DNA from: Campylobacter sp. RM16192
GTDB taxonomy: Bacteria > Campylobacterota > Campylobacteria > Campylobacterales > Campylobacteraceae
DNA: 64,000 nucleotides
Reading direction: 5' to 3'
NCBI RefSeq assembly: GCF_004803855.2
Contig: NZ_CP012552.1
Span: 248,001 to 312,000, forward strand
Shown: piece by piece, positions 26,011 to 35,600 of the stretch
How positions within the stretch are numbered: position 1 is the stretch's first letter
Layout of the letters: each line of letters opens with the position of its first letter
Position numbers and translations under genes: made by a program
Notes under the pieces: generated by a model
What the model was told of the DNA's origin: nothing
The model's database searches: none
Seen by the model: the letters and a program-made list of their open reading frames with translations, nothing else

Positions 26011-27837
26011 ATGAATGATTTTGCAAGAATTTCACAAATTATTAAAGATAGCAAAGATGAACTAAACGGACTTTATAAGAGGCTTGATAAAAATGAAATT
26101 TTGGATGAAGCTCTAAAAATAGCCAATTTTAAAGGGACTAAAAGTGAAAAAATAGCGCTTTTAAGGCGTATTGTGGATCTTAAGGAAGAGCCGTTAGAAA
26201 ATGAGCTAAAAAAGCTTGAACGAAGCAAGGATGAGATAAGAAAGATCAAGGATCTTATGTTTATCTATGTAAAAGAATTTTATGAAAAGCGACATCAAAA
26301 GCTTATAGATAGGATAAGAGCAGAGAGAATTTTAGATGATTTTTATATGGTTTTGCTTGATGGAGTGCATGAATTAGGGCTAGTTATCAATGATTGGCAA
26401 ATAGCTTGGGATAAATTGATTTTACAAACTACAAATAGTGAATTTAAAGACAAATTCTCCGATATGAGTGAGGCTTTAAAATTTATAGATGATAATAGAC
26501 TTTTTCATACTGAATTAAACGGACAAAAAGCTGATAGAAGCTACGGAGCCGTTATAAAAACAGATGGAAAATATGATTTTAAACCTTATGCATTAGCATT
26601 TGATAATGAAGTTAATGCACTTAAAGAAAAATTTGAAATTATGATAGATAGGCTTGAAAATTTGGCTATAAATAGTGAGCAAAAAGCCTATGTTAATTAT
26701 TTTAAGAAGCTAAAAAATGCCTTTTGCGAACGTGAAAACGAAAGAGTTATAGCCGCTTGGCAAGAAGCTGAGATCGCATGGATGGATGTTAGATCGCCAT
26801 TGCAAGTAGGACATCCTCTTGAATACTATGAGGATAGTTATACTCATACCGTCGCTCTTGAATGGGATATTAGATTGGCTCAGAGTAGTAGTTTTGACGA
26901 GAATAAATTTAAGGATGAAATTTTAGAGAGTTATGATCAAATTTGCAAAGATATTGGTGTCAAAGACGAGGTTTTAAATACTCAAGTCAATGTAAATGTA
27001 AAAAGAACTCAAGTATATATTTCAAATCCTATGATTTATTATGGAGCGGAACTTAACGGACTTTTTTCGGCTCAAGTAGTGCCAAATGATGAACTGGTAA
27101 GCAAAAAATGTGGCAAGAAGATTTTCGCATTTGTTGATCATGTATATGAGAGTGCTAAATCTAGGCCTTTTATGAGACTCTCAAGTGAAATTTTTGATAA
27201 AGAGTTTTTAAATTTTGGTAGAGAAATTCTATTTACAAAACCTGAAGTCTGGAAAAAGGTCTATGAAATTTCAACTATAGGTCATGAATTCGGACATATT
27301 TTATTTATAAATGAAGATAGTGAAAAGATTATGAATGAAGATGGACTCTTTAAATTTATAGAGGAGTATAAGGCTACTACCGGTGGGCTTGTGAACTTCT
27401 TTTTACATGAGGATGAAGAGTATAAGATGCCAGTATTTCACGAGCTTATAGCGCGTTCGGTAGGGCTTATTGCTTGGAGAGAGGTTGATGAGGTGAGGGC
27501 GTATTATTGCGAAGGACTCATTCATCTTAGCTTACTTTTTCAGGCAGGAGTTTTAAGTTTTAAAAATGACAGCATTAGTGTAAATTTCACTCCTCAAAGC
27601 TATGAGAAATTTAGAGAAATTTGTATGCAAAACTATAAAAATTTAGCACTTCATTATGCAAAAAAAGCAAAAGCAGGCGAGTTTTTAGCTAAATTTTGCA
27701 AATATGACGGTATTAGCTATCTGCCTATTGATGAAAAAACTAAAGAATTTGTTGAATTTTATTACAATAAGTATAAGCAGATAGGCAATGAAGTCGATGA
27801 AAGCGGTGAGTGGGAGAGATGGAGTAGCAAGATATAA
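26011..27837 (+). CDS. ciaB: CiaB-family protein, putative gluzincin-like metallopeptidase
   Basis: This 608-residue protein matches C. jejuni CiaB in length and in its position directly before the YciA-type thioesterase (Cj0914c-Cj0915 order). In C. jejuni CiaB is described as a secreted effector needed for host-cell invasion. Here it has no signal peptide. A HEXXH motif (HEFGH, H425-H429) is followed about 23 residues later by EEYKAT, which together look like a zinc site with a glutamate third ligand, recalling M49 dipeptidyl peptidases. That catalytic reading is inference. The first 110 residues are charged and coiled-coil-like. The gene stands alone with its own promoter. Confidence 0.82.
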   Translation: MNDFARISQIIKDSKDELNGLYKRLDKNEILDEALKIANFKGTKSEKIALLRRIVDLKEEPLENELKKLERSKDEIRKIKDLMFIYVKEFYEKRHQKLIDRIRAERILDDFYMVLLDGVHELGLVINDWQIAWDKLILQTTNSEFKDKFSDMSEALKFIDDNRLFHTELNGQKADRSYGAVIKTDGKYDFKPYALAFDNEVNALKEKFEIMIDRLENLAINSEQKAYVNYFKKLKNAFCERENERVIAAWQEAEIAWMDVRSPLQVGHPLEYYEDSYTHTVALEWDIRLAQSSSFDENKFKDEILESYDQICKDIGVKDEVLNTQVNVNVKRTQVYISNPMIYYGAELNGLFSAQVVPNDELVSKKCGKKIFAFVDHVYESAKSRPFMRLSSEIFDKEFLNFGREILFTKPEVWKKVYEISTIGHEFGHILFINEDSEKIMNEDGLFKFIEEYKATTGGLVNFFLHEDEEYKMPVFHELIARSVGLIAWREVDEVRAYYCEGLIHLSLLFQAGVLSFKNDSISVNFTPQSYEKFREICMQNYKNLALHYAKKAKAGEFLAKFCKYDGISYLPIDEKTKEFVEFYYNKYKQIGNEVDESGEWERWSSKI

Positions 27838-27891
27838 AATTATTAGCCAATTATATTTTTATTACATATTTAGTTATTGGGCTAATTTTGC

Positions 27892-27897
27892 TACAAT
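27892..27897 (+). promoter_or_regulatory. -10 element for the thioesterase gene
   Basis: TACAAT in TTTGCTACAATTTTGG lies 28 nt before the ATG at 27926. An imperfect inverted repeat ATTAGCC / GGCTAAT (27842-27886) just upstream may terminate ciaB. Confidence 0.4.
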
Positions 27898-27925
27898 TTT
27901 GGAAAAAATGATTTAAGGAAATTTA

Positions 27926-28342
27926 ATGAATTCAATGTTAAGTTCAATGGGTGAGCCGCGTATTAAGCTGGTTGCGCTGCCGAAGGATACAAACTCTGCG
28001 GGCAATATATTTGGCGGTTGGATAATGAGCCAGATCGACCTTGCGGGAGCGACCGCCGCGCGTGAAGTAGCGCCTGAAAGGGTTGTGACGATATCTATGC
28101 AAGAGGTTATCTTTAAAGAGCCTGTCTTTATCGGAGATGTGGTTAGCTGCTATGCAAAAATTCTTGCAGTGGGCAAAACTTCAATAAAAACGCAGATAGA
28201 AGTAACGGCTCTAAGACTAAACAAAGATGGCTTTCGCGAGTGCATACACGTTACAAGCGCGATCGCAACTTACGTAAGTGTCACAAAAGACGGGCATAAA
28301 AAGCCAATCGATGAAGAGTTAAAGAGGCTGCACGGGTTTTAA
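27926..28342 (+). CDS. Hotdog-fold acyl-CoA thioesterase (YciA/Cj0915-like)
   Basis: This 138-residue protein has the hotdog thioesterase signature PKDTNSAGNIFGGWIMSQIDLAGATAAR with the catalytic aspartate in SQIDLAG, and the VSVTKDGHKKPI terminal segment. It hydrolyses acyl-CoA to free fatty acid and CoA. G+C is higher than in ciaB. The mobile-element scar at 28,449 begins about 100 bp after its stop. Confidence 0.9.
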   Translation: MNSMLSSMGEPRIKLVALPKDTNSAGNIFGGWIMSQIDLAGATAAREVAPERVVTISMQEVIFKEPVFIGDVVSCYAKILAVGKTSIKTQIEVTALRLNKDGFRECIHVTSAIATYVSVTKDGHKKPIDEELKRLHGF

Positions 28343-28448
28343 TTCACAGCTAATTTTAATATGCATTTTTGTAATAACCACATCCCAAGCACGTATTTTA
28401 GGCATCTTAAAATTTAGTGTGCCAAAAAGTGTGCCAAAGCTATAAAAA

Positions 28449-28760
28449 TTAAGATATTTTAAGGGCTGTTTCAAGATTATATTTATCGGCTTCATCTTGC
28501 ATAAAATGAGTATAATGAGCCGTCATAGATAAATCTTGATGCCCTAATAAATTTTGAACTAAAGTAGGGCGGATTTGAGCGTTCATAAGCATGCTTGCAA
28601 ATGTATGGCGAGTAACGTGTAATGTTTGAGGCTTAATACCTAGTTTCTTTTGAAGTTTTTTAAACTCAACACTAAGCGTATTGTATGCAGGCTTAACGAT
28701 CAGCTTTTGTGTATCAAACACCCCATAGTTGCTCTTTATGCTATCCAAATGAAAATGGCT
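28449..28760 (-). pseudogene. Tyrosine integrase, C-terminal remnant
   Basis: On the minus strand the last 100 or so residues of a phage-type tyrosine recombinase are readable. They contain the HxxR box LHVTRHTFASML, LLGHQDLSMTAHYTH with the active-site histidine and tyrosine, and the downstream helix. The first catalytic arginine and the whole N-terminal part are missing. Upstream of about 28,760 the frame stays open, but the peptide is a shadow of an ABC transporter fragment on the plus strand. This is a deletion remnant and not a working integrase. Confidence 0.8.
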
Positions 28761-28969
28761 ACACCATAATCCTAACCACGCATAATCCAGACTTTGCCAT
28801 CTTGCTTGGCGGAGTTGTAACGCTTGTGAAAAACGGTGGAGAGGTTGAATGCGGGAGTGTAAATGAGATAATAAAAAGCGAAAATTTAAGCCAGCTTTAC
28901 GATACTCCGCTTGATGTGAGCTTCGTTGAGAGTGTAAAGCTAAGTTGTTGTTTAACTTATCCGCTTTAA
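28748..28969 (+). pseudogene. Iron-type ABC transporter ATPase, C-terminal remnant
   Basis: The plus strand encodes GYTIILTTHNPDFAILLGG with the H-loop histidine, then VTLVKNGGEVECGSVNEII and a FecE-like tail ending at TAA. Walker A, the signature motif and Walker B are absent, so only about 70 C-terminal residues remain. The fragment abuts the integrase remnant on the opposite strand at about 28,750. An intact iron-siderophore ABC operon was presumably here before the element inserted and was deleted. Confidence 0.75.
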
Positions 28970-28985
28970 GCCAAAGAGCCAAACT

Positions 28986-29381
28986 CTAGCAGTTTAGAGC
29001 TCTTTTTAAGTCTGAAATATACAAATTTTGCTGTTTTTTTAGATAAAAATATAAAATCGGTGCTAGAAAGATATTTTTAGGCTTTATGTTTTCTGTGAAA
29101 TTTAAGATAGTTTGTGAGTTTTCTTCTTTGAAATTTCCTATCCAAGATCCCTTTATGCTCTCATTTTCTATCTCTAGCTCAAGCCTTTCGTAGGGTTTAC
29201 AAAGAGTTATTTTAAAATTTGTTTGGCGAGAGTTTTTTGAAATTTCTACAAAATGAGTTTCATCTAAAATTTTAGTCTCTTTTAGATCGCTGCGCCACAC
29301 ACACTCTTTAAAAGAGGTGACAACTTGCCAAACTCTTTTGATATCGCAGTTTATCTTTGAGGTGGTAGTGCAAGTTGCCAT
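28986..29381 (-). CDS. SRPBCC (START-like) family protein
   Basis: This 131-residue protein shows the SRPBCC pattern: an N-terminal strand with CDIKRVWQVVTSFKECVWRSDL, a central antiparallel sheet and a long C-terminal helix (APILYFYLKKQQNLYISDLKRAL). Such proteins bind hydrophobic ligands in a cavity, and the ligand is unknown here. It is the last gene of a leftward group and lies 14 nt from the zinc-ribbon gene upstream. Confidence 0.72.
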   Translation of the reverse strand: MATCTTTSKINCDIKRVWQVVTSFKECVWRSDLKETKILDETHFVEISKNSRQTNFKITLCKPYERLELEIENESIKGSWIGNFKEENSQTILNFTENIKPKNIFLAPILYFYLKKQQNLYISDLKRALNC

Positions 29382-29395
29382 CTTTCATCCTAAAA

Positions 29396-29587
29396 TTAAT
29401 CCATATCGTCAAGTAACTCTTCTTTTGACTTAACGACTACTCCTGAGCCATGCACTACGCTTGGAATGCAAGCGGCGCAAATTTCAACTTCTTGACCGTT
29501 TTTGTGAGCGTGGATAAATACGGCGTTTGAGTTTTCTTCGCTGGTTATTCCGCAGACGTTACACACATACATTCCGTTTATTTTCAT
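29396..29587 (-). CDS. Small zinc-ribbon-like protein
   Basis: This 63-residue protein has two CXXC pairs, YVCNVCGITSEE near the N terminus and IEICAACIPSV in the middle, likely four zinc ligands. An acidic tail (KEELLDDMD) follows. AAAGGATT precedes the ATG on the minus strand. Function is unknown. Its position upstream of the SRPBCC gene suggests cotranscription. Confidence 0.75.
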   Translation of the reverse strand: MKINGMYVCNVCGITSEENSNAVFIHAHKNGQEVEICAACIPSVVHGSGVVVKSKEELLDDMD

Positions 29588-29672
29588 TATAAATCCTTTT
29601 TGAAATTTTGCTTATTTTAACTTGAAATTTAAAAAGCCAAGATGACTTAAGTCAATGCAAATTGTAGCAAAT

Positions 29673-30404
29673 TTAAAGATGAATTTGCTCTTTTTGAAAG
29701 AAAAAGTGCGAAAAGTAAATCACAAAGAAAATTTGCAAAAATAGCCCGACAAGCGGTATCAAACAAAGCAGATAAAATATAAGAGCGGTAAATTTATACT
29801 CATATCCACCCATGTCAAGCAGAGCTATCTCAAAGCGGTTTTTACTAAGAGTATTTGAGCCGATATCGATAAATAAAAGCGAATAGTAAAGATAAAAAAA
29901 CGGCACGTTTATGATGAATAAATTTAAGATCGGCACAAATAAAAGCGGGAGGCTTATGAGAAAAAGCAGGCTAAATTTGCCTATTACGATCGCCATAAGT
30001 TTTAGTGATCTGGCTAGCGATATGTTTTCAAATTTGGGCAGTTTGTAGTGTCTTTTGTTTATCTCGTCAGTTACTACCGGAGTTAAAAACCCTGCCACGA
30101 TGAGCGCTATAAAAACCGAAAGTATAAGCACGAAAAATGTACCCGTCAGATAAAAGAGAGCAGAAACTATCCACTTCGTAACGCCGTATGATAAAATCGC
30201 GGTGATATAAGGATGAGCACTTTCGTCTAAAAAGCTAAAATCCCCGCTTGCGGCACCCATGCTTAAGGCTGTGTAAATTTCCTTGCCACCAAATATCATA
30301 AGCGCACCTAAAATGATAATGCTAAGCACAAGCGGCAGGGTCGAAAGGATAAGAAATTTAGCCGTTAAAAAGTCCTTAACGGCGAGGTTAAAATTTCTTA
30401 TCAT
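29673..30404 (-). CDS. EI24/CysZ-like integral membrane protein
   Basis: This 243-residue protein has about five or six hydrophobic spans and the family pattern FNLAVKDFLTAKFLILSTLPL at the start, then TPVVTDEINKRHY between spans and FIDIGSNTLSKNRFEIALLDM. I recognise the EI24 (CysZ-related) family, proposed for sulfate uptake in other bacteria. In Campylobacter its role is open. Its ATG overlaps the dUTPase stop by 4 nt, so the two are coupled. Confidence 0.82.
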   Translation of the reverse strand: MIRNFNLAVKDFLTAKFLILSTLPLVLSIIILGALMIFGGKEIYTALSMGAASGDFSFLDESAHPYITAILSYGVTKWIVSALFYLTGTFFVLILSVFIALIVAGFLTPVVTDEINKRHYKLPKFENISLARSLKLMAIVIGKFSLLFLISLPLLFVPILNLFIINVPFFYLYYSLLFIDIGSNTLSKNRFEIALLDMGGYEYKFTALIFYLLCLIPLVGLFLQIFFVIYFSHFFFQKEQIHL

Positions 30405-31096
30405 TTTACTTTTTTATACTCGCTTTCAAGATAGCTGTATATCTCTTCAACGCCGTTTAAATTTAGCTTTAAAATTTCGCTCATGACGACATTATCTTCC
30501 TTGCCGTTCCAGACTTTTTTATAAGTGCCGTCTTTGTAGCCGTTGTTTTGGCGGAAGCGGTTTAGCACGTTTTTACCGATATAGCACTCATATAAAGAGT
30601 GTAAATTTACGCCACATTTTAGGCTCATCGCAAAATACACTTTAAGCAGATCAAAAAGCTGAAACTCAAAACCGCTTGATTTGTGTATAAGCATCTCTAT
30701 ATCGTTTATCACTTCGTAAATGCTCTCGTCTTCGATATTGTAAGCGTCTTTGCAAAATTCGTTAAACCCGCTTGAAGCGCATATTGCTTCGCTTAGTTTT
30801 GCTATACCGCCTAGGTTTTTTATCTTGTACTGCTCAAGCATAAGACTCATCAAAAAGTGCCATATATCAACCACTTCAACGCGTAAATTTTCTTTGTTTG
30901 TAGGTGCGTTTATGTCTTTCCAATGCTTCCAAGCAAAGCTATCTATGAGCTCAGCGCACTCCATATATATGCAGCGTCTCCAGTTTATCAGCTTGCCGTT
31001 TTTATTTACACCCTCTTCCCAGCCTGTGCCGTTAGTTTCGTCGTTTAAAATTTGCTGCAAATTTAGCATTTGCGCTATCATCTCTTGTGCGTTCAT
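30401..31096 (-). CDS. dut: Dimeric dUTP diphosphatase (all-alpha NTP-PPase)
   Basis: This 231-residue all-alpha NTP pyrophosphatase matches the dimeric dUTPase of C. jejuni. The magnesium-binding motif is CAELIDSFAWKHWKD (ExxE-like) and a second acidic pair is in VEVVDIWHFLMSL (ExxD). NWRRCIYMEC at about residue 38 is typical. It converts dUTP to dUMP plus pyrophosphate, keeping uracil out of DNA and supplying dUMP for thymidylate synthesis. It leads the dut-EI24 pair, with AAGGAAT before the ATG. Confidence 0.92.
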   Translation of the reverse strand: MNAQEMIAQMLNLQQILNDETNGTGWEEGVNKNGKLINWRRCIYMECAELIDSFAWKHWKDINAPTNKENLRVEVVDIWHFLMSLMLEQYKIKNLGGIAKLSEAICASSGFNEFCKDAYNIEDESIYEVINDIEMLIHKSSGFEFQLFDLLKVYFAMSLKCGVNLHSLYECYIGKNVLNRFRQNNGYKDGTYKKVWNGKEDNVVMSEILKLNLNGVEEIYSYLESEYKKVK

Positions 31097-31172
31097 AAAA
31101 ATTCCTTATTTTCAAATTGTGAGATTATAACGAAAATTTAATAACAGCTACATTGCAAACGCTAAATTCGAG

Positions 31173-31685
31173 TTAAACGTATAGTTTGAAGCTATCAAGC
31201 TGCTCTATAAGGCTATCAAACAGCTTTTTAGAGTTTTCAAGCACGTTCAAATCGGCTTTATTTTGTTTAAGCAGTTCGTCAAACAGCTTTAAAGTGCCTT
31301 CTCTAACGAAATTTTTGTGATTCATGTCTTTGATGGTAGGAAGCTCTTTTTTCAGGCTATTTGCGAGATTTGTAAGCTTAGCAAACGCAGGAGTTTCGCC
31401 CGCTTTTACATTTTTCATAAACTCATCTATGCTAGGAGCTATGCTTTCAAGGGCTTTGGCAAGCTCTTTTTTATCATTTTCATCAAGCCCGTTTCCGACA
31501 TAAGAAAAGTTGTATCCGTACTCGTGCGTTAGCGTTAAAGAGCGGCTTTGCGTGTTTGAGGAGCGAGAGCTTGCGTACTCAAGGCTTTTGTTATCATACA
31601 TTGAAAATTTGATCTCATCTCCGCTGCTAGTTTTAAAGCTGAAGTCAAAGTTGTTGAAATTTGCGTAGTTTGAGCTAATATGCAT
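31173..31685 (-). CDS. Hypothetical protein with helical C-terminal half
   Basis: The 170-residue product has no signal peptide and no membrane span. The N-terminal third is polar and serine/asparagine-rich (MHISSNYANFNNFDFSF, SLTLTHEYGYNFSY). The remainder is helical (KKELAKALESIAPSIDEFM). I recognise no named family, although similar small proteins occur in Campylobacter genomes. AAAAAGGA precedes the ATG. It is read divergently from the DUF1294 gene. Confidence 0.7.
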   Translation of the reverse strand: MHISSNYANFNNFDFSFKTSSGDEIKFSMYDNKSLEYASSRSSNTQSRSLTLTHEYGYNFSYVGNGLDENDKKELAKALESIAPSIDEFMKNVKAGETPAFAKLTNLANSLKKELPTIKDMNHKNFVREGTLKLFDELLKQNKADLNVLENSKKLFDSLIEQLDSFKLYV

Positions 31686-31770
31686 AAAAATCCTTTTTTG
31701 TTTTTTAAATCGTCAAATATCAACCAAACTTAATAGCCTTTTTTGTAAAATTAAACAAAAAAGGCTTAAA

Positions 31771-32142
31771 ATGTGCTGCTTTGGAGCAAGGGTTTTTGCG
31801 CTTATCGCGATAACTTGTCTTAGTTTTATCCTGCATAAATTTTATCCGCAAATTCCTGTTGTCGCTTACTATTTGCTGCTTGCAAATTTGCTTGCGTTTG
31901 TTATGTTTGCGCTATTTTTTAAAGATCTTTTGCCTAAATTTGTAAAGCCTTCCGCAATTCACTATTTTTCGTTAATCGGCGGCGTTTTAGGCGGACTGGC
32001 TGCAACTTTAGTATTTAAAAAATTTGAAGGAAATTTCTTAAAAATTGAGCTTATTTTGCTTGTTTTTTGGATCTTGCTTGCTTCTTATATAGCGCTAAAT
32101 TTCGCTCAGGTTTCGGCGTTTTTCGCAGGATTTTTAAACTAA
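31771..32142 (+). CDS. DUF1294 membrane protein
   Basis: This 123-residue protein has about four membrane spans with the DUF1294 arrangement: a short first helix pair, LLLANLLAFVMFALFFKD, then SLIGGVLGGLAATLVFKKFEGNF and a final span. Function of the family is unknown. It overlaps the next gene by one base (TAATG), so the two are cotranscribed. Confidence 0.8.
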   Translation: MCCFGARVFALIAITCLSFILHKFYPQIPVVAYYLLLANLLAFVMFALFFKDLLPKFVKPSAIHYFSLIGGVLGGLAATLVFKKFEGNFLKIELILLVFWILLASYIALNFAQVSAFFAGFLN

Positions 32143-32552
32143 TGGATGAGAGAATTTTAAATTTTATAAGCAAGATGCACCTACTTAGCCTTGCAGTGAT
32201 AAGTGAAGCTAAACCCTACGCGGCAAGCTGTTTTTATGCTTTTGATAGCGAAAATTTTAGCCTTATCGTAGCAGGAGATGATAAAACCACTCACATAAAA
32301 GCGCTTGAAATTTCAAGTGAGGTTGCTGGCACCATTGCGCTTGATACGAAGATAGTGGGCAAGATAGAGGGCGTGCAGTTTAGAGGCGTGATGAGCAAGG
32401 CAAGCGAAGATGAGCGCAAAATTTACTTCAAGCGATTTCCTTACGCGCTTGCGATGAGGCCTCAAATTTACGCTATAAGTTTGCAGTGGATCAAATTTAC
32501 TCACAACGCACTTGGTTTTGGCAAAAAGATAGAGTGGAGTAGAAATTTTTGA
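32142..32552 (+). CDS. Pyridoxamine-5'-phosphate-oxidase-like (YhbP-type) protein
   Basis: This 136-residue split-barrel flavin-binding-like protein shows MHLLSLAVISEAKPYAASCFYAFD at the start and DKTTHIKALEIS after the second strand, both common in the PNPOx-like/YhbP group. It has the YLKRFP-like KRFPYALAMRPQIYAI near the end. An upstream in-frame start at 32067 lies within the DUF1294 gene, so ATG 32142 is taken, giving a one-base overlap. Cofactor and substrate cannot be told. Confidence 0.75.
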   Translation: MDERILNFISKMHLLSLAVISEAKPYAASCFYAFDSENFSLIVAGDDKTTHIKALEISSEVAGTIALDTKIVGKIEGVQFRGVMSKASEDERKIYFKRFPYALAMRPQIYAISLQWIKFTHNALGFGKKIEWSRNF

Positions 32553-32568
32553 TTGTACTAAAGTACAA
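32553..32568 (+). promoter_or_regulatory. Inverted repeat upstream of the giant adhesin gene
   Basis: TTGTACT-AA-AGTACAA is a perfect 7-bp inverted repeat directly after the preceding stop codon and 25 nt upstream of the -10 element at 32593. It covers the -35 region, so it is a candidate operator for a dimeric regulator. No regulator gene is adjacent. Confidence 0.45.
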
Positions 32569-32592
32569 TATACTTATTATTTGAATTATTGA

Positions 32593-32598
32593 TATAAT
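32593..32598 (+). promoter_or_regulatory. -10 element for the giant adhesin gene
   Basis: TATAAT, within TTGATATAATCT, lies 28 nt before the ATG at 32627. AAAAAGGAT is the ribosome-binding site. Confidence 0.6.
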
Positions 32599-32626
32599 CT
32601 ACAAAAAATTTAAAAAGGATGAAAAT

Positions 32627-35600
32627 ATGGCAAATTTATTAGGAATTGCAAAGCAAGTATTCGGAAATGTTATAGTAAGAGACATTCAAGGCAATGAAAG
32701 AAGCTTGAAGGTCGGTGATGAATTAATGTTAGGAGAAACAGTAGTAACACTTACTCCTGACGCAAAAGCAGTGATAGCAACTCCAGATGGTTCTGAAATT
32801 ACTATATTAGGTAATGATGAGTTTGTTTTGGATCAGTCTTTATTAAATTCTGGTTCTAATAGTAATGTAGTGGCAGATATATCCGATCTACAAAATTCTA
32901 TTTTAGAGGGTCAAGGACTACAAAATTTAGAGGAAACCGCAGCAGGTGGAGGAACCACAAATTTAGATGGAACTAGTCTTGGAGCCGCAAATTTTACTGA
33001 TTCTGGCAAAATAAGTAATGTGTTTAGGAATTTTTTTGATTTAGACGATACCAATAATAGATTTGCTTCTGGTGCTAATAATATATCTGGTGATAATCCT
33101 AGAGATACAACTAAACCAAATTCTCCTACAGGTATAGAATTTACAGAAGATGCAAATAAAGATGGAACACTAAACGATACAGAAAACGGTTCTTCTAAAG
33201 ATTCTACAGGTATAAAAATAACCCTACCTACAAATATAGAAGATGGTAGTAAGGTAGTATTACAAATAACCAATCCAAACAATGGTAAAGTTGAAACCAA
33301 AGAGATAGCTATAAATGCTGATGCAAAATCTAAAGGATATGTAGAGGCAACTATTCCTGTACAAGATGGTAAAGTATCATCTGTAGATGCTATTATACAA
33401 GATAAGGCTGGAAACAGCAGCGATCCTGTTAAAGGAAGCATTAATACAGATACAACTAAACCAAATTCTCCTACAGGTATAGAATTTACAGAAGATGCAA
33501 ATAAAGATGGAACACTAAACGATACAGAAAACGGTTCTTCTAAAGATTCTACAGGTATAAAAATAACCCTACCTACAAATATAGAAGATGGTAGTAAGGT
33601 AGTATTACAAATAACCAATCCAAACAATGGTAAAGTTGAAACCAAAGAGATAGCTATAAATGCTGATGCAAAATCTAAAGGATATGTAGAGGCAACTATT
33701 CCTGTACAAGATGGTAAAGTATCATCTGTAGATGCTATTATACAAGATAAGGCTGGAAACAGCAGCGATCCTGTTAAAGGAAGCATTAATACAGATACAA
33801 CTAAACCAAATTCTCCTACAGGTATAGAATTTACAGAAGATGCAAATAAAGATGGAACACTAAACGATACAGAAAACGGTTCTTCTAAAGATTCTACAGG
33901 TATAAAAATAACCCTACCTACAAATATAGAAGATGGTAGTAAGGTAGTATTACAAATAACCAATCCAAACAATGGTAAAGTTGAAACCAAAGAGATAGCT
34001 ATAAATGCTGATGCAAAATCTAAAGGATATGTAGAGGCAACTATTCCTGTACAAGATGGTAAAGTATCATCTGTAGATGCTATTATACAAGATAAGGCTG
34101 GAAACAGCAGCGATCCTGTTAAAGGAAGCATTAATACAGATACAACTAAACCAAATTCTCCTACAGGTATAGAATTTACAGAAGATGCAAATAAAGATGG
34201 AACACTAAACGATACAGAAAACGGTTCTTCTAAAGATTCTACAGGTATAAAAATAACCCTACCTACAAATATAGAAGATGGTAGTAAGGTAGTATTACAA
34301 ATAACCAATCCAAACAATGGTAAAGTTGAAACCAAAGAGATAGCTATAAATGCTGATGCAAAATCTAAAGGATATGTAGAGGCAACTATTCCTGTACAAG
34401 ATGGTAAAGTATCATCTGTAGATGCTATTATACAAGATAAGGCTGGAAACAGCAGCGATCCTGTTAAAGGAAGCATTAATACAGATACAACTAAACCAAA
34501 TTCTCCTACAGGTATAGAATTTACAGAAGATGCAAATAAAGATGGAACACTAAACGATACAGAAAACGGTTCTTCTAAAGATTCTACAGGTATAAAAATA
34601 ACCCTACCTACAAATATAGAAGATGGTAGTAAGGTAGTATTACAAATAACCAATCCAAACAATGGTAAAGTTGAAACCAAAGAGATAGCTATAAATGCTG
34701 ATGCAAAATCTAAAGGATATGTAGAGGCAACTATTCCTGTACAAGATGGTAAAGTATCATCTGTAGATGCTATTATACAAGATAAGGCTGGAAACAGCAG
34801 CGATCCTGTTAAAGGAAGCATTAATACAGATACAACTAAACCAAATTCTCCTACAGGTATAGAATTTACAGAAGATGCAAATAAAGATGGAACACTAAAC
34901 GATACAGAAAACGGTTCTTCTAAAGATTCTACAGGTATAAAAATAACCCTACCTACAAATATAGAAGATGGTAGTAAGGTAGTATTACAAATAACCAATC
35001 CAAACAATGGTAAAGTTGAAACCAAAGAGATAGCTATAAATGCTGATGCAAAATCTAAAGGATATGTAGAGGCAACTATTCCTGTACAAGATGGTAAAGT
35101 ATCATCTGTAGATGCTATTATACAAGATAAGGCTGGAAACAGCAGCGATCCTGTTAAAGGAAGCATTAATACAGATACAACTAAACCAAATTCTCCTACA
35201 GGTATAGAATTTACAGAAGATGCAAATAAAGATGGAACACTAAACGATACAGAAAACGGTTCTTCTAAAGATTCTACAGGTATAAAAATAACCCTACCTA
35301 CAAATATAGAAGATGGTAGTAAGGTAGTATTACAAATAACCAATCCAAACAATGGTAAAGTTGAAACCAAAGAGATAGCTATAAATGCTGATGCAAAATC
35401 TAAAGGATATGTAGAGGCAACTATTCCTGTACAAGATGGTAAAGTATCATCTGTAGATGCTATTATACAAGATAAGGCTGGAAACAGCAGCGATCCTGTT
35501 AAAGGAAGCATTAATACAGATACAACTAAACCAAATTCTCCTACAGGTATAGAATTTACAGAAGATGCAAATAAAGATGGAACACTAAACGATACAGAAA

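Noticed and set aside
28709..28969. Intact 86-codon ABC ATPase gene
   Set aside because: Only the C-terminal H-loop region is present; Walker A, signature and Walker B are missing and the 5' part is antisense integrase sequence.
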